Below, piece by piece: positions 6,885 to 14,278 of a DNA stretch of 15,925 nt. Where the stretch lies: positions 4,545 to 20,469 of the forward strand of contig DDFA01000061.1 of the NCBI GenBank assembly GCA_002336975.1, in the 5' to 3' direction. The stretch's first letter is position 1; every line of letters begins with the position of its first letter. Source of the DNA: Phyllobacteriaceae bacterium UBA1940. GTDB lineage: Bacteria > Pseudomonadota > Alphaproteobacteria > Rhizobiales > Rhizobiaceae. The notes below the pieces were generated by a model that was given only the letters and a program-made list of their open reading frames with translations, was not told the origin of the DNA and did not search any database. Both the position numbers and the translations under genes were made by a program.

Positions 6885-7805
6885 ATGAGCTATTTTCCCG
6901 TTCGCGACCCCGAACCCGGCGACGCTTTTGCGTGCGACGCCATCGAACTGATGGTCATCCCCAATTCGAAGGATGTCGGCGGCTTCGAGGTGCGCCGCGC
7001 CCTGCCGACGGCGCGCCGCCGGCTGGTCGGCCCGTTCATCTTTTTCGACCGCATGGGCCCGGCGGTGCTGCGCGCCGGCGAGGCGATGGACGTCCGGCCC
7101 CATCCCCATATCGGCCTGTCAACCGTCACCTATCTGTTCGATGGACGCATCCGCCACCGCGATTCGCTCGGCACCGAAATGGTGATCTCGCCCGGCGACG
7201 TGAATCTGATGACGGCGGGGCGCGGCATCGTTCATTCCGAGCGCACGCCCGAGGAGATCCGCGGCGCGCCATTGTCGATGTCGGGCTTGCAGACCTGGAT
7301 CGCGCTGCCGGACGGCATGGAGGAGATTGCGCCCGAATTCGCCAATACCGCCCGTTCGCAGCTGCCGGAATTTGCCGCCGCCGGCGTCTCCGGCACGGTC
7401 GTGATCGGGTCGTTCCAGGGATTGGCGTCGCCGGTGAAAGCCTATTCCGACACGCTCTACGCGTCGATCAGGCTGGACGCCGGCGCAAAGGTCCAGATCC
7501 CTGCCGACGCCGAGGAACGGGCGATCTATGTCCTGGAAGGCTCGGTCGTCATCGCCGGCGACCGGTTCCCGTCGGACAGGCTGCTGGTGTTCCGCCCCGG
7601 CGACGAGATCGTCGTCGAAAGCGAACGCGGCGCCCAGATGATGCTGTTCGGCGGCGCGTCGCTCGGCTCCAGGCGCTACATCTGGTGGAATTTCGTCTCG
7701 TCCTCGCGCGAGCGCATCGAACAGGCCAAGCAGGAATGGAAGACCGGAAAGTTCGATATAGTGCCCGGCGACGAGGAAGAATATATCCCGCTGCCGGCGA
7801 GCTGA
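6885..7805 (+). CDS. Pirin family protein
   Basis: The 306-residue protein is a bicupin of the pirin family. The N-terminal cupin holds the metal ligands: His73 and His75 in [17 protein letters not shown], and His117 and Glu119 in GRGIVHSE. The family-typical [10 protein letters not shown] (51-60) and [10 protein letters not shown] (133-142) are also present. A second cupin domain occupies roughly residues 165-285. Pirins bind Fe(II) or a similar metal; some are quercetin 2,3-dioxygenases, others act as regulators, so neither role can be assigned. It has no signal peptide. An AGGAG Shine-Dalgarno 8 bases before ATG 6885 fixes the start. It lies 95 bp after xseB and 82 bp before dxs on the same strand; the leader is GC-rich with no convincing promoter. 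Confidence 0.93.
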   Translation: MSYFPVRDPEPGDAFACDAIELMVIPNSKDVGGFEVRRALPTARRRLVGPFIFFDRMGPAVLRAGEAMDVRPHPHIGLSTVTYLFDGRIRHRDSLGTEMVISPGDVNLMTAGRGIVHSERTPEEIRGAPLSMSGLQTWIALPDGMEEIAPEFANTARSQLPEFAAAGVSGTVVIGSFQGLASPVKAYSDTLYASIRLDAGAKVQIPADAEERAIYVLEGSVVIAGDRFPSDRLLVFRPGDEIVVESERGAQMMLFGGASLGSRRYIWWNFVSSSRERIEQAKQEWKTGKFDIVPGDEEEYIPLPAS

Positions 7806-7887
7806 GCGAGAAAGCTTGTCTTGTAGCGGTGCTGCGCCTTTATTTGGACCTCGCGACGGCTTATGTCTGGTGGCGTATCTGGAATGT

Positions 7888-9804
7888 ATGATGACGACAC
7901 GCCCCCACACCCCGATGCTCGACAAGGCCGCAGTTCCCGCTGACCTGCGCAAGCTGCCGGAATCCGACCTGCCGCAACTCGCCGCCGAACTGCGCGCCGA
8001 ACTGATCGACGCGGTGTCGCAGACCGGCGGTCATCTCGGCGCGGGGCTCGGCGTGGTCGAACTGACGGTGGCGCTGCACCACGTCTTCAACACGCCCGAG
8101 GACCGCATCATCTGGGATGTCGGTCACCAGGCCTATCCGCACAAGATCCTGACCGGCCGGCGCGACCGCATCCGCACGCTGCGCCAGGAGGGCGGGCTGT
8201 CGGGTTTCACCAAGCGGACCGAAAGCGAATACGATCCGTTCGGCGCGGCGCATTCCTCGACCTCGATCTCCGCCGGCCTCGGCATGGCGGTGGCGCGCGA
8301 CCTCGACGGCCGCAGGAACAATGTCATCGCCGTCATTGGCGACGGCGCGATGTCGGCCGGCATGGCCTATGAGGCGATGAACAATGCGGGTGCGCTCAAC
8401 GCCCGGCTGATCGTCATTCTCAACGACAACGACATGTCGATCTCGCCGCCGTCGGGCGCGATGAGCCATTATCTGGCGCGGCTGGCTTCGGGGCGCACCT
8501 ATCAGGGCATCCGCGACTTCGGCAAGAAGCTGACCTCCTATCTGGGAAAGCGCGCCGACGTGGCGATCACCCGGGCGGTCGAGCACGCGCGCGGCTACGT
8601 CACCGGCGGCACCCTGTTCGAGGAGATGGGCTTCTTCCACATCGGCCCCATCGACGGCCACAGTCTCGAATATCTGGTGCCGGTGCTGAAGAACGTCCGC
8701 GACAATGGCGACGGGCCGGTGCTGATCCACGTCGTGACGCAGAAGGGCAAGGGCTACGCACCGGCGGAAGCCGCGGCCGACAAATATCACGGCGTCAACA
8801 AGTTCGACGTCATCACCGGGACGCAGGCCAAGGCTCCGAGCAATGCGCCCGCCTACACCAAGGTGTTTGCCGAAAGCCTGATTGAGGAGGCGCGCCATGA
8901 CGACAAGATCGTCGCCATCACCGCGGCGATGCCGTCGGGCACCGGTCTTGATCTTTTCGGCGAGGCGTTTCCCAAACGCACCTTTGACGTCGGCATCGCC
9001 GAACAGCATGCGGTGACGTTCGCCGCCGGCATGGCGACCGAGGGCTACAAGCCGTTCGCGGCGATCTATTCGACCTTCCTGCAGCGCGCCTACGACCAGG
9101 TCGTGCATGACGTCGCGCTGCAGAAATTGCCGGTCCGCTTTCCAATCGACCGCGCCGGCTTCGTCGGCGCCGACGGGGCGACCCATTGCGGCGCGTTCGA
9201 CACGACCTTTCTCGCCAGCCTGCCCGGCTTCGTGGTGATGGCGGCGAGCGACGAGGCGGAGCTTCGCCACATGGTGCGCACCGCCGCCGCCTATGACGAA
9301 GGCCCGATCTCGTTCCGCTATCCGCGCGGCAATGGCGTTGGCGTCGAACTTCCGGCGCGCGGTTCGCTGCTGGAGATCGGCAAGGGCAGGGTGCTGCGCG
9401 AGGGGTCGAAAGTGGCGCTGCTGTCGTTTGGAACGCGGCTGGCCGACTGCCTTGCCGCGGCAGAGGAACTCGATGCCGCCGGCCTCTCGACGACGGTCGC
9501 CGACGCCCGTTTCGCCAAGCCGCTGGATACCGATCTGATCGCTCGGCTGGCGCGCGAGCATGAAGTTCTGATCACCGTCGAGGAAGGTTCGGTCGGCGGT
9601 TTCGCCAGCCAGGTCATGCAGTTCCTCGCCACCTCCGGCATGCTCGATCACGGACTGAAGATCCGTCCGCTGGTGCTGCCCGACGAGTTCACCGACCACG
9701 CCAAGCCGGAAAAGATGTATGCCGACGCCGGCCTCGATGCGGCGGGCATCGTCGCGACCGTGTTCGCCGCGCTCGAGCGCGACGTTCGGGCGGCCCGCGC
9801 CTGA
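7888..9804 (+). CDS. dxs: 1-deoxy-D-xylulose-5-phosphate synthase
   Basis: The 638-residue protein is the thiamine-diphosphate enzyme that joins pyruvate and glyceraldehyde 3-phosphate, the first step of the MEP isoprenoid pathway, and also feeds thiamine and pyridoxal synthesis. Visible motifs are [15 protein letters not shown] (46-60) with His49, [15 protein letters not shown] (76-90) with His80, [16 protein letters not shown] (119-134), the ThDP/Mg motif opening [18 protein letters not shown] (151-168) and closing LNDND (178-182), IDGHSLEYL (255-263), and the pyrimidine-domain [15 protein letters not shown] (367-381) with catalytic Glu372. A transketolase C-terminal domain ends the chain. 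ATG codons at 7888 and 7891 are both possible behind GGAA at 7881; upstream TTG 7816 is unlikely. The gene lies between pirin and a small exported protein. Confidence 0.98.
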   Translation: MMTTRPHTPMLDKAAVPADLRKLPESDLPQLAAELRAELIDAVSQTGGHLGAGLGVVELTVALHHVFNTPEDRIIWDVGHQAYPHKILTGRRDRIRTLRQEGGLSGFTKRTESEYDPFGAAHSSTSISAGLGMAVARDLDGRRNNVIAVIGDGAMSAGMAYEAMNNAGALNARLIVILNDNDMSISPPSGAMSHYLARLASGRTYQGIRDFGKKLTSYLGKRADVAITRAVEHARGYVTGGTLFEEMGFFHIGPIDGHSLEYLVPVLKNVRDNGDGPVLIHVVTQKGKGYAPAEAAADKYHGVNKFDVITGTQAKAPSNAPAYTKVFAESLIEEARHDDKIVAITAAMPSGTGLDLFGEAFPKRTFDVGIAEQHAVTFAAGMATEGYKPFAAIYSTFLQRAYDQVVHDVALQKLPVRFPIDRAGFVGADGATHCGAFDTTFLASLPGFVVMAASDEAELRHMVRTAAAYDEGPISFRYPRGNGVGVELPARGSLLEIGKGRVLREGSKVALLSFGTRLADCLAAAEELDAAGLSTTVADARFAKPLDTDLIARLAREHEVLITVEEGSVGGFASQVMQFLATSGMLDHGLKIRPLVLPDEFTDHAKPEKMYADAGLDAAGIVATVFAALERDVRAARA

Positions 9805-9973
9805 TTCATCGGTTGAACGTGTTGACTCAGATTGCCAGCCGGCTGAATCGGTCTGTCTGCATCTCCCCGTAACCCATTGTTCAGGCTAATCGTTCGGCCT
9901 TCCCTAACGTTGTCTTTTGGCCGTTTCTAAAGCCGGTTGCTGTATCTGTTTGCTCCAGGGACAGGGGCGAACT

Positions 9974-10234
9974 ATGAAAAAAATCTTCATCAGCGCCGCA
10001 ATGGCGACCGTCGTCGCGACGGCCGCCGGGGCACAGCAATACGACCGCAAACTCGAACAGGCGGCGATCAAGATCGTGGCGTCCAAGATGGGCGAACTGC
10101 GCGGCGGCATCGACGTCGGCGGCAAGCTGGTGCTTGTCGAGCCGATCGACCGGAGCGCGCCGACGCATCTCGGCGCCGACAGGTTCGGCCTGCTGGTGGC
10201 GGAGGCCGCGACGCCGAACTGGCGCTCGTTCTGA
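9974..10234 (+). CDS. Small exported hypothetical protein
   Basis: I do not recognise this 86-residue protein. Residues 1-20 are a typical Sec signal peptide (MKKIFISAAMATVVATAAGA, cleavage before QQYDRK). The mature part of about 66 residues is soluble, with an N-terminal helix (KLEQAAIKIVASKMGELRGGI) and then short strand-like stretches (KLVLVEPID). It has no cysteine in the mature part, so it is not a lipoprotein. The frame is open to 9917, but ATG 9974 is chosen because it begins the signal peptide and has a GGGG purine run 6-9 bases before it. It sits 169 bp after dxs and 40 bp before tlyA, on the same strand. A periplasmic location is inferred from the signal peptide only. Confidence 0.75.
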   Translation: MKKIFISAAMATVVATAAGAQQYDRKLEQAAIKIVASKMGELRGGIDVGGKLVLVEPIDRSAPTHLGADRFGLLVAEAATPNWRSF

Positions 10235-10274
10235 CCGGCTTGCATTTGGCTCCGGCTGCGGCCAGAAGGGCCTG

Positions 10275-11033
10275 ATGCCGGAGCCGCGCGCACCCACATC
10301 GAGACTGGACGAACTGCTGGTGCGGCGCGGCCTGTTTGCGTCGCGCTCGCGCGCCCGTGACGCCGTGCTGCGCGGCGCGGTCGGCGTCGACGGCGTTGTC
10401 GAACTGAAGCCGGGACGCACTGTTTCGGACGCCGCCGGCATTGTCGTCGACGATCCGGCGCAAGCCTATGTCGCGCGTTCGGCGCTAAAGCTGATCGCCG
10501 CGCTGGGCCGCTTTTCGCTCGACCCTGACGGGCTGACGGCGCTCGACATCGGCGCCTCGACCGGCGGCTTCACCCAGGTGCTGCTGGAGCGCGGCGCGGC
10601 CCATGTCGTCGCCGTCGACGTCGGCCATGCGCAACTGCACGACAGTCTGCGGACCGACCCGCGCGTCACCGTCATCGAGGGCCTGAACGCGCGCGACCTC
10701 GCCGCCGCGCATCTGGGCGGACGGCCGGTCGAATTCATCTGCGCCGACGTCAGTTTCATCTCGCTGCGGCTGGCCCTGCCGCCGGCGCTGGCGCTGGCCG
10801 CGCCGGGCGCGCAGGCGGCGTTGCTGGTCAAGCCGCAGTTCGAGGTCGGCCGCGACGCCGTCGGCAAGGGCGGCATCGTCAGGAACGCGGCGGAAGCGGA
10901 ACGCGCGGCAGGCGAACTGGCGAGGTGGCTTGATGGACAAGCCGGCTGGCGTGTGCTGGGGTTGACCCAGTCGCCGATCGAGGGCGGCGACGGCAATCGG
11001 GAATTTCTGCTCGCGGCGCGGAAGGCGGTCTGA
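10275..11033 (+). CDS. tlyA: TlyA family rRNA (cytidine-2'-O)-methyltransferase
   Basis: The 252-residue protein has the TlyA architecture. Residues 8-66 form an S4 RNA-binding domain (SRLDELLVRRGLFASRSRAR at 9-28), and residues 68-250 form an FtsJ-like methyltransferase. The SAM-binding motif is LDIGASTGGFTQVLL (90-104). Active-site positions include Lys72 in RSALKL, Asp158 in CADVSFISL and Lys186 in LVKPQFE. TlyA methylates ribose 2'-O of cytidines in 16S and in some species 23S rRNA, which affects capreomycin sensitivity; haemolysin annotations for this family are historical. ATG 10275 follows AAGGG 5-9 bases upstream; a longer frame from 10134 would overlap the small exported protein gene. 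The RlmD-like gene starts 2 bp after its stop, so the two form an RNA-methylation operon. Confidence 0.94.
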   Translation: MPEPRAPTSRLDELLVRRGLFASRSRARDAVLRGAVGVDGVVELKPGRTVSDAAGIVVDDPAQAYVARSALKLIAALGRFSLDPDGLTALDIGASTGGFTQVLLERGAAHVVAVDVGHAQLHDSLRTDPRVTVIEGLNARDLAAAHLGGRPVEFICADVSFISLRLALPPALALAAPGAQAALLVKPQFEVGRDAVGKGGIVRNAAEAERAAGELARWLDGQAGWRVLGLTQSPIEGGDGNREFLLAARKAV

Positions 11034-11035
11034 CC

Positions 11036-12271
11036 ATGCGGCTGACGATCAACCGGCTCGGCGCCCAGGGCGACGGAATTGCCGACACGCCGCGCGGGCC
11101 TGTCTACGTGCCGTTCACGCTGCCGGGTGAAACCGTCAATGCGGCGGTCGAAAAGGATCGCGGCGCGCTGATCGCGGTGCTCGAAGCGTCGCCGGAGCGC
11201 ATCGAGCCGGCGTGCCGCCATTTCGGCGAATGCGGCGGCTGCACGCTGCAGCACCTGCGCGCCGACGCCTATCACGCCTTCAAGCGCGAGCGGGTGGCCG
11301 ACGCGCTGCGCCGCGACCGCGTCGACAATGCCCCGCTCGATCTGGTGGCTTGTGCGCCGGAATCGCGCCGCCGCGTCGTCTTCGGCGCGCGCCGCACCAT
11401 CGGCGGCATGCTGCTCGGCTTCCACCGCATGCATTCGGCGCAGATCATCGACATCGGCGAATGCCCTGTGGCCGCGCCGCAGATCGTGCAGGCGTTGCCG
11501 GCGCTGCGGGCGCTGGCGTCGATCGTGTGTCAGACCGACAAACCGTTCCACATCGCGGTGACCGCGACCGAGACCGGCCTCGACATCGCCTTTACCGATT
11601 CGGGCAAACTGCCCGACCAGGCGCGCCGCGAAGCCTCCCATACCGCGATGACGTCGCGGGTCGCGCGCCTGACCGTCGACGGCGACATCGTAGTCGAGGC
11701 GGTTCGCCCGGAAATCCGCTTCGGGACGGCGCTGGTGTCGCCGCCGCCCGGCGGTTTCCTGCAGGCGGTGGCGTCAAGCGAGGCGGCGATGGCGGATCTG
11801 GTGACGAACCATCTCGCCAGGGCGAAGAAGGCGGCCGACCTGTTCTCAGGCTCCGGCGCATTCGCGCTGAGGCTCGCCGCGCGCTCGGAAGTCCATGCGG
11901 TGGAGGGGGACGCCGCGGCGCTTGCCGCGCTCGACCGCGGTTTTCGCCAGACGGCGGGGTTGAGGCGGGTGACCACCGAAAGACGCGACCTGTTCCGCCG
12001 GCCGTTGACCTTCAAGGAGTTGAACGGTTTTGACGGCGTCGTGTTCGACCCGCCGCGCGCCGGCGCGGAGGACCAGGCCAGGCAGATCGCGCGCTCGGAC
12101 GTGCCGCTGGTCGCCGCGGTGTCATGCAATCCCGCAACGCTGGCGCGCGACCTGCGCATTCTGGTCGACGGCGGCTACAGGCTCGACAGCGTCACGCCGG
12201 TCGACCAGTTTCTCTGGTCGGGCCATGTCGAGGCGGTGGCGCTGCTGTCGAAGCCGAAGAAGCGGCGTTAG
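11036..12271 (+). CDS. TrmA/RlmD-type 23S rRNA (uracil-C5)-methyltransferase
   Basis: The 411-residue protein belongs to the TrmA/RlmC/RlmD family of SAM-dependent uracil-C5 methyltransferases. Residues 1-50 resemble a TRAM RNA-binding domain. The four iron-sulfur cysteines are seen as Cys60, Cys66 and Cys69 in ACRHFGECGGC and Cys143 in IGECPV, the RlmC/RlmD pattern rather than TrmA. The SAM motif is ADLFSGSGAFALRLA near residue 265. Later come FDPPRAGAE, the nucleophile Cys364 in VSCNPATLARD and Glu399 in GHVEAVAL. The product would be m5U in 23S rRNA; whether it modifies one site (RlmD or RlmC) or both is not decidable, so no symbol is given. It starts 2 bp after tlyA and ends inside an 11-bp inverted repeat shared with the convergent sirtuin gene. 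Confidence 0.93.
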   Translation: MRLTINRLGAQGDGIADTPRGPVYVPFTLPGETVNAAVEKDRGALIAVLEASPERIEPACRHFGECGGCTLQHLRADAYHAFKRERVADALRRDRVDNAPLDLVACAPESRRRVVFGARRTIGGMLLGFHRMHSAQIIDIGECPVAAPQIVQALPALRALASIVCQTDKPFHIAVTATETGLDIAFTDSGKLPDQARREASHTAMTSRVARLTVDGDIVVEAVRPEIRFGTALVSPPPGGFLQAVASSEAAMADLVTNHLARAKKAADLFSGSGAFALRLAARSEVHAVEGDAAALAALDRGFRQTAGLRRVTTERRDLFRRPLTFKELNGFDGVVFDPPRAGAEDQARQIARSDVPLVAAVSCNPATLARDLRILVDGGYRLDSVTPVDQFLWSGHVEAVALLSKPKKRR

Positions 12272-12301
12272 ACCGTTTCCAGTTAGCCATGAAGCGGTCT
12301 A
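12269..12301. terminator. Bidirectional terminator-like inverted repeat containing both stop codons
   Basis: TAGACCGTTTC (12269-12279) pairs with GAAGCGGTCTA (12291-12301) over 11 positions, with one G-U wobble in the plus-strand transcript, around an 11-base loop. The left arm begins with the TAG stop of the RlmD-like gene, and the right arm ends with the complement of the sirtuin TAG stop. The repeat therefore fills the whole 27-bp gap and both stops. There is no T-tract after the stem, so it may slow polymerase, stabilise 3' ends or need a partner for termination. Confidence 0.55.
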
Positions 12302-13012
12302 TCGCCGCGCCGTTTCAATCAGTTCATCGACATAGGCGGGAACGAGCGTGGTCGCCGGCCCCTGACGCGCCTGATGAAACAGCGACGCGCCTTCCGACGG
12401 CTCGAGATTGAGCTCGACCGTGTCGGCGCCGGCGTCGCGCGCCAGCCGCACGAAGCCGGCGGCCGGATAGACCGTGCCGCTGGTGCCGATCGAGACGAAC
12501 AGGCGGCATTCGACCAGCGATTTCTGGATGGCCTCCATGTGATACGGCATCTCGCCGAACCACACCACGTCGGGCCGCAGTCCGCCCCTGGCGTTGCAGA
12601 CCGGGCAGGGGGTGTCGACGTCGAGATCCTCGGCCCAGGCCGCGTGCATGCCGCAGACATTGCACAGGACCTGATTGTGCTGGCCGTGCATGTGGATCAG
12701 GTTCGTCGTGCCCGCCTGTTCATGCAGGCTGTCGACATTCTGGGTGATCACCAGCACATCGCCGGGATAGTCGGCCTCCAGCCGCGCCAGCGCGAAATGG
12801 GCGGCGTTGGGCTTGACCTCGCGCACCGCGCGGCGGCGCATATTGTAGAAGTCGTGCACAAGCGAGGGATTGCGCGCGAACCCTTCCGGCGTCGCGACGT
12901 CGCGATAGTCGATCTTCGCCCAGACGCCGTCCTTGTCGCGAAAGGTCGAGACGCCGGACTCGGCGGAAATGCCGGCGCCGGTGAGGATGACGATGGGGGA
13001 CGGGAATCTCAT
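12299..13012 (-). CDS. cobB: NAD-dependent protein deacylase, class III sirtuin
   Basis: The 237-residue protein is a sirtuin that removes acyl groups from lysines and consumes NAD+, giving nicotinamide and O-acyl-ADP-ribose. Motifs are VILTGAGISAESG (8-20), TQNVDSLHEQAG (90-101), catalytic His109 in HMHG, zinc cysteines 117/120 (CNVC) and 136/139 (CPVC), and GTSGTVYPAAGF (176-187). Tyr56 and Arg59 form the Y-x-x-R pair that marks class III members able to bind succinyl or malonyl lysine, so desuccinylation is likely. ATG 13012 is chosen rather than 13057: it starts the family N-terminus and overlaps the upstream fic stop as ATGA. No separate Shine-Dalgarno is evident, so translation probably depends on fic. 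It converges with the RlmD-like gene. Confidence 0.95.
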   Translation of the reverse strand: MRFPSPIVILTGAGISAESGVSTFRDKDGVWAKIDYRDVATPEGFARNPSLVHDFYNMRRRAVREVKPNAAHFALARLEADYPGDVLVITQNVDSLHEQAGTTNLIHMHGQHNQVLCNVCGMHAAWAEDLDVDTPCPVCNARGGLRPDVVWFGEMPYHMEAIQKSLVECRLFVSIGTSGTVYPAAGFVRLARDAGADTVELNLEPSEGASLFHQARQGPATTLVPAYVDELIETARR

Positions 13013-14175
13013 TGGCGCGGTTGAGTCCCTTCGCTTAGATCGGAAATCTGCCAGCATACGAACCGCTTAGGATTGGAAAGTCCGGGTAGTTCCTCGAGTA
13101 TCTTCAATTGGACGAGGCGCTCGACTGCATTCTTGGCTGCGGGATATGTGATCGACAGTCGCTCAGCAACTCTCGGGATCGTTATGATCGGGGTCAGGAA
13201 CAGTTCGTCCGCGATTGTCACATAGCGCGCAGATCCGCCTGATTCCGAAATCTGCTCCCGGAACCGGAGGCGAAGCGCTTCCAGTTCGCCGAGGGTTGCG
13301 AGCGTCGATCGACATGCGTCGCGAACGACGTCGAGATAGAATTCAATCCAGCCGGTCCAGTTTCCACTTCTCGATACATCGAGCATCAGGTCGGCGTATT
13401 CGGATTTTCTGCCTTCGACTGCCGGGCTGAGATAGAGAAGCGGCTTGTCGAGTATCCCGGCGTTCATCAAGTGTATCGGGATCAAGATGCGTCCAACGCG
13501 GCCGTTTCCGTCCGCAAACGGGTGTATCGTTTCGAGCTGATAGTGAATGAGAGCGGAATCAATAATGGGCGGGACGGGCCGATCCTCGCGGTTGATGTAC
13601 CGTTCCAGCTCGGCAATCGTCAGCTGGGATTCGTTCGGCGGCGGCGGAACGAACCTCGCATTCTCTATTCGGCGATCCCCTCCGGAAATAAAGTTCTGCT
13701 GGTCCTTATATTCCCCAGGTCGTTTTGTTGCTCCTCGACCGGGATTTGTTTGCGAAAGAAGAACCCGATGGACCTCGCATATCATCCTGCTGCTGATCGG
13801 GATTTCCGCTCTGAGGCGGTCCGCGGTCGCAAAAGCGCGGATATAGTTTCGCACTTCCAGGGTCGCGGAATCCATGGGAGCGTCTTCATCGATCTCCGCC
13901 AAAGCAAGTTGGTTGGCGGTCGTGAACGTCCCTTCCATCGCTGAAGACAACAGAGCTTCTTTTCTCTGCAGCGGGCGTATGACGAGCATCGGATCAGTCA
14001 GGCTTCGACCGGCGGCGTTGAGCTCTCCGATGGCCTGCATCGTCTCCGCCAGTGACATCGCGAGGGCGGCATAGTCGATATGCGGTGGCAACGGGTTTGG
14101 CACAAACGCCATTTCCCCCGCGATTGTGGGGATCAAGACTCCACTGGGAGAGCCCATGAACGAACTGGGGTCCAC
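13009..14175 (-). CDS. Fic family protein (predicted self-inhibited protein AMP-transferase)
   Basis: The 388-residue protein has a Fic_N region (about 30-115), a Fic domain (about 120-250) and a C-terminal winged helix (about 320-380). The catalytic loop HPFADGNGRVGR (218-229) is complete, with His218 and the nucleotide-binding Gly/Arg residues. An inhibitory motif S-x-x-x-E-G (Ser77, Glu81, Gly82) lies before the Fic domain, as in class II Fic proteins whose Glu blocks ATP. Such enzymes transfer AMP to Tyr, Ser or Thr of target proteins; the target is unknown. The start is GTG at 14175, supported by AAAGGTGA a few bases upstream; ATG 14157 has none. The gene is poorer in G+C than its neighbours (29 G+C in the 60 bases from 13681), suggesting transfer. 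It ends in a 4-bp overlap with cobB. Confidence 0.93.
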   Translation of the reverse strand: MDPSSFMGSPSGVLIPTIAGEMAFVPNPLPPHIDYAALAMSLAETMQAIGELNAAGRSLTDPMLVIRPLQRKEALLSSAMEGTFTTANQLALAEIDEDAPMDSATLEVRNYIRAFATADRLRAEIPISSRMICEVHRVLLSQTNPGRGATKRPGEYKDQQNFISGGDRRIENARFVPPPPNESQLTIAELERYINREDRPVPPIIDSALIHYQLETIHPFADGNGRVGRILIPIHLMNAGILDKPLLYLSPAVEGRKSEYADLMLDVSRSGNWTGWIEFYLDVVRDACRSTLATLGELEALRLRFREQISESGGSARYVTIADELFLTPIITIPRVAERLSITYPAAKNAVERLVQLKILEELPGLSNPKRFVCWQISDLSEGTQPRQ

Positions 14176-14208
14176 TCAAGTCACCTTTAATCGATCCGAA
14201 CAGGATTA

Positions 14209-14227
14209 AGTTTTTCAGGCTAAAACT
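14209..14227. repeat. AT-rich inverted repeat near the fic transcription start
   Basis: AGTTTT-TCAGGCT-AAAACT: 6-base arms that are exact reverse complements with a 7-base centre. It overlaps the downstream end of the predicted fic -10 hexamer and the expected transcription start. A repressor site is possible, or a short hairpin in the leader. Confidence 0.35.
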
Positions 14228-14251
14228 ATAATCGACTGCTCCGCGATTCAA
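14225..14251 (-). promoter_or_regulatory. Predicted fic-cobB promoter
   Basis: On the minus strand TTGAAT (14251-14246) is followed after 15 bases by TATAGT (14230-14225), which matches the -10 consensus at five positions. Shifting the -35 one base gives a 16-base spacer. Transcription would start near 14218, leaving a leader of about 43 bases with the strong AAAGGTGA ribosome site. The 103 bp between tldD and fic is much more AT-rich than the rest of the window. Confidence 0.5.
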
Positions 14252-14268
14252 GTTCCTTTAATAGGAAC
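14252..14268. repeat. Perfect inverted repeat between tldD and fic
   Basis: GTTCCT-TTAAT-AGGAAC: perfect 6-base arms with a 5-base AT loop. It lies 11 bp beyond the tldD stop and touches the predicted fic -35. As RNA it could be a weak tldD terminator, although no T-tract follows on the minus strand. As DNA it is a plausible operator for fic. Confidence 0.45.
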
Positions 14269-14278
14269 GCCGCGCCAA

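Noticed and set aside
7861..9699. A 612-codon open frame on the minus strand opposite dxs
   Set aside because: It is entirely antisense to a gene with full catalytic motifs. Its translation is rich in Arg, His, Asp and Gly without any domain pattern. Long antisense frames are normal in GC-rich codon usage.
9805..9973. Promoter or terminator between dxs and the small exported protein gene
   Set aside because: The 10-bp palindrome CAGCCGGCTG (about 9837-9846) has no loop and no T-tract, and no -35/-10 pair with good spacing and matches was convincing. Nothing else was seen in this stretch.
14157..14175. ATG at 14157 as the fic start
   Set aside because: No Shine-Dalgarno precedes it, whereas GTG 14175 is preceded by AAAGGTGA at suitable spacing.
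13009..14175. fic as a FicT/FicA (VbhTA-like) toxin-antitoxin module
   Set aside because: The inhibitory motif is inside the same protein (Ser77-Glu81-Gly82), so no separate antitoxin is required, and no small antitoxin frame precedes the gene.
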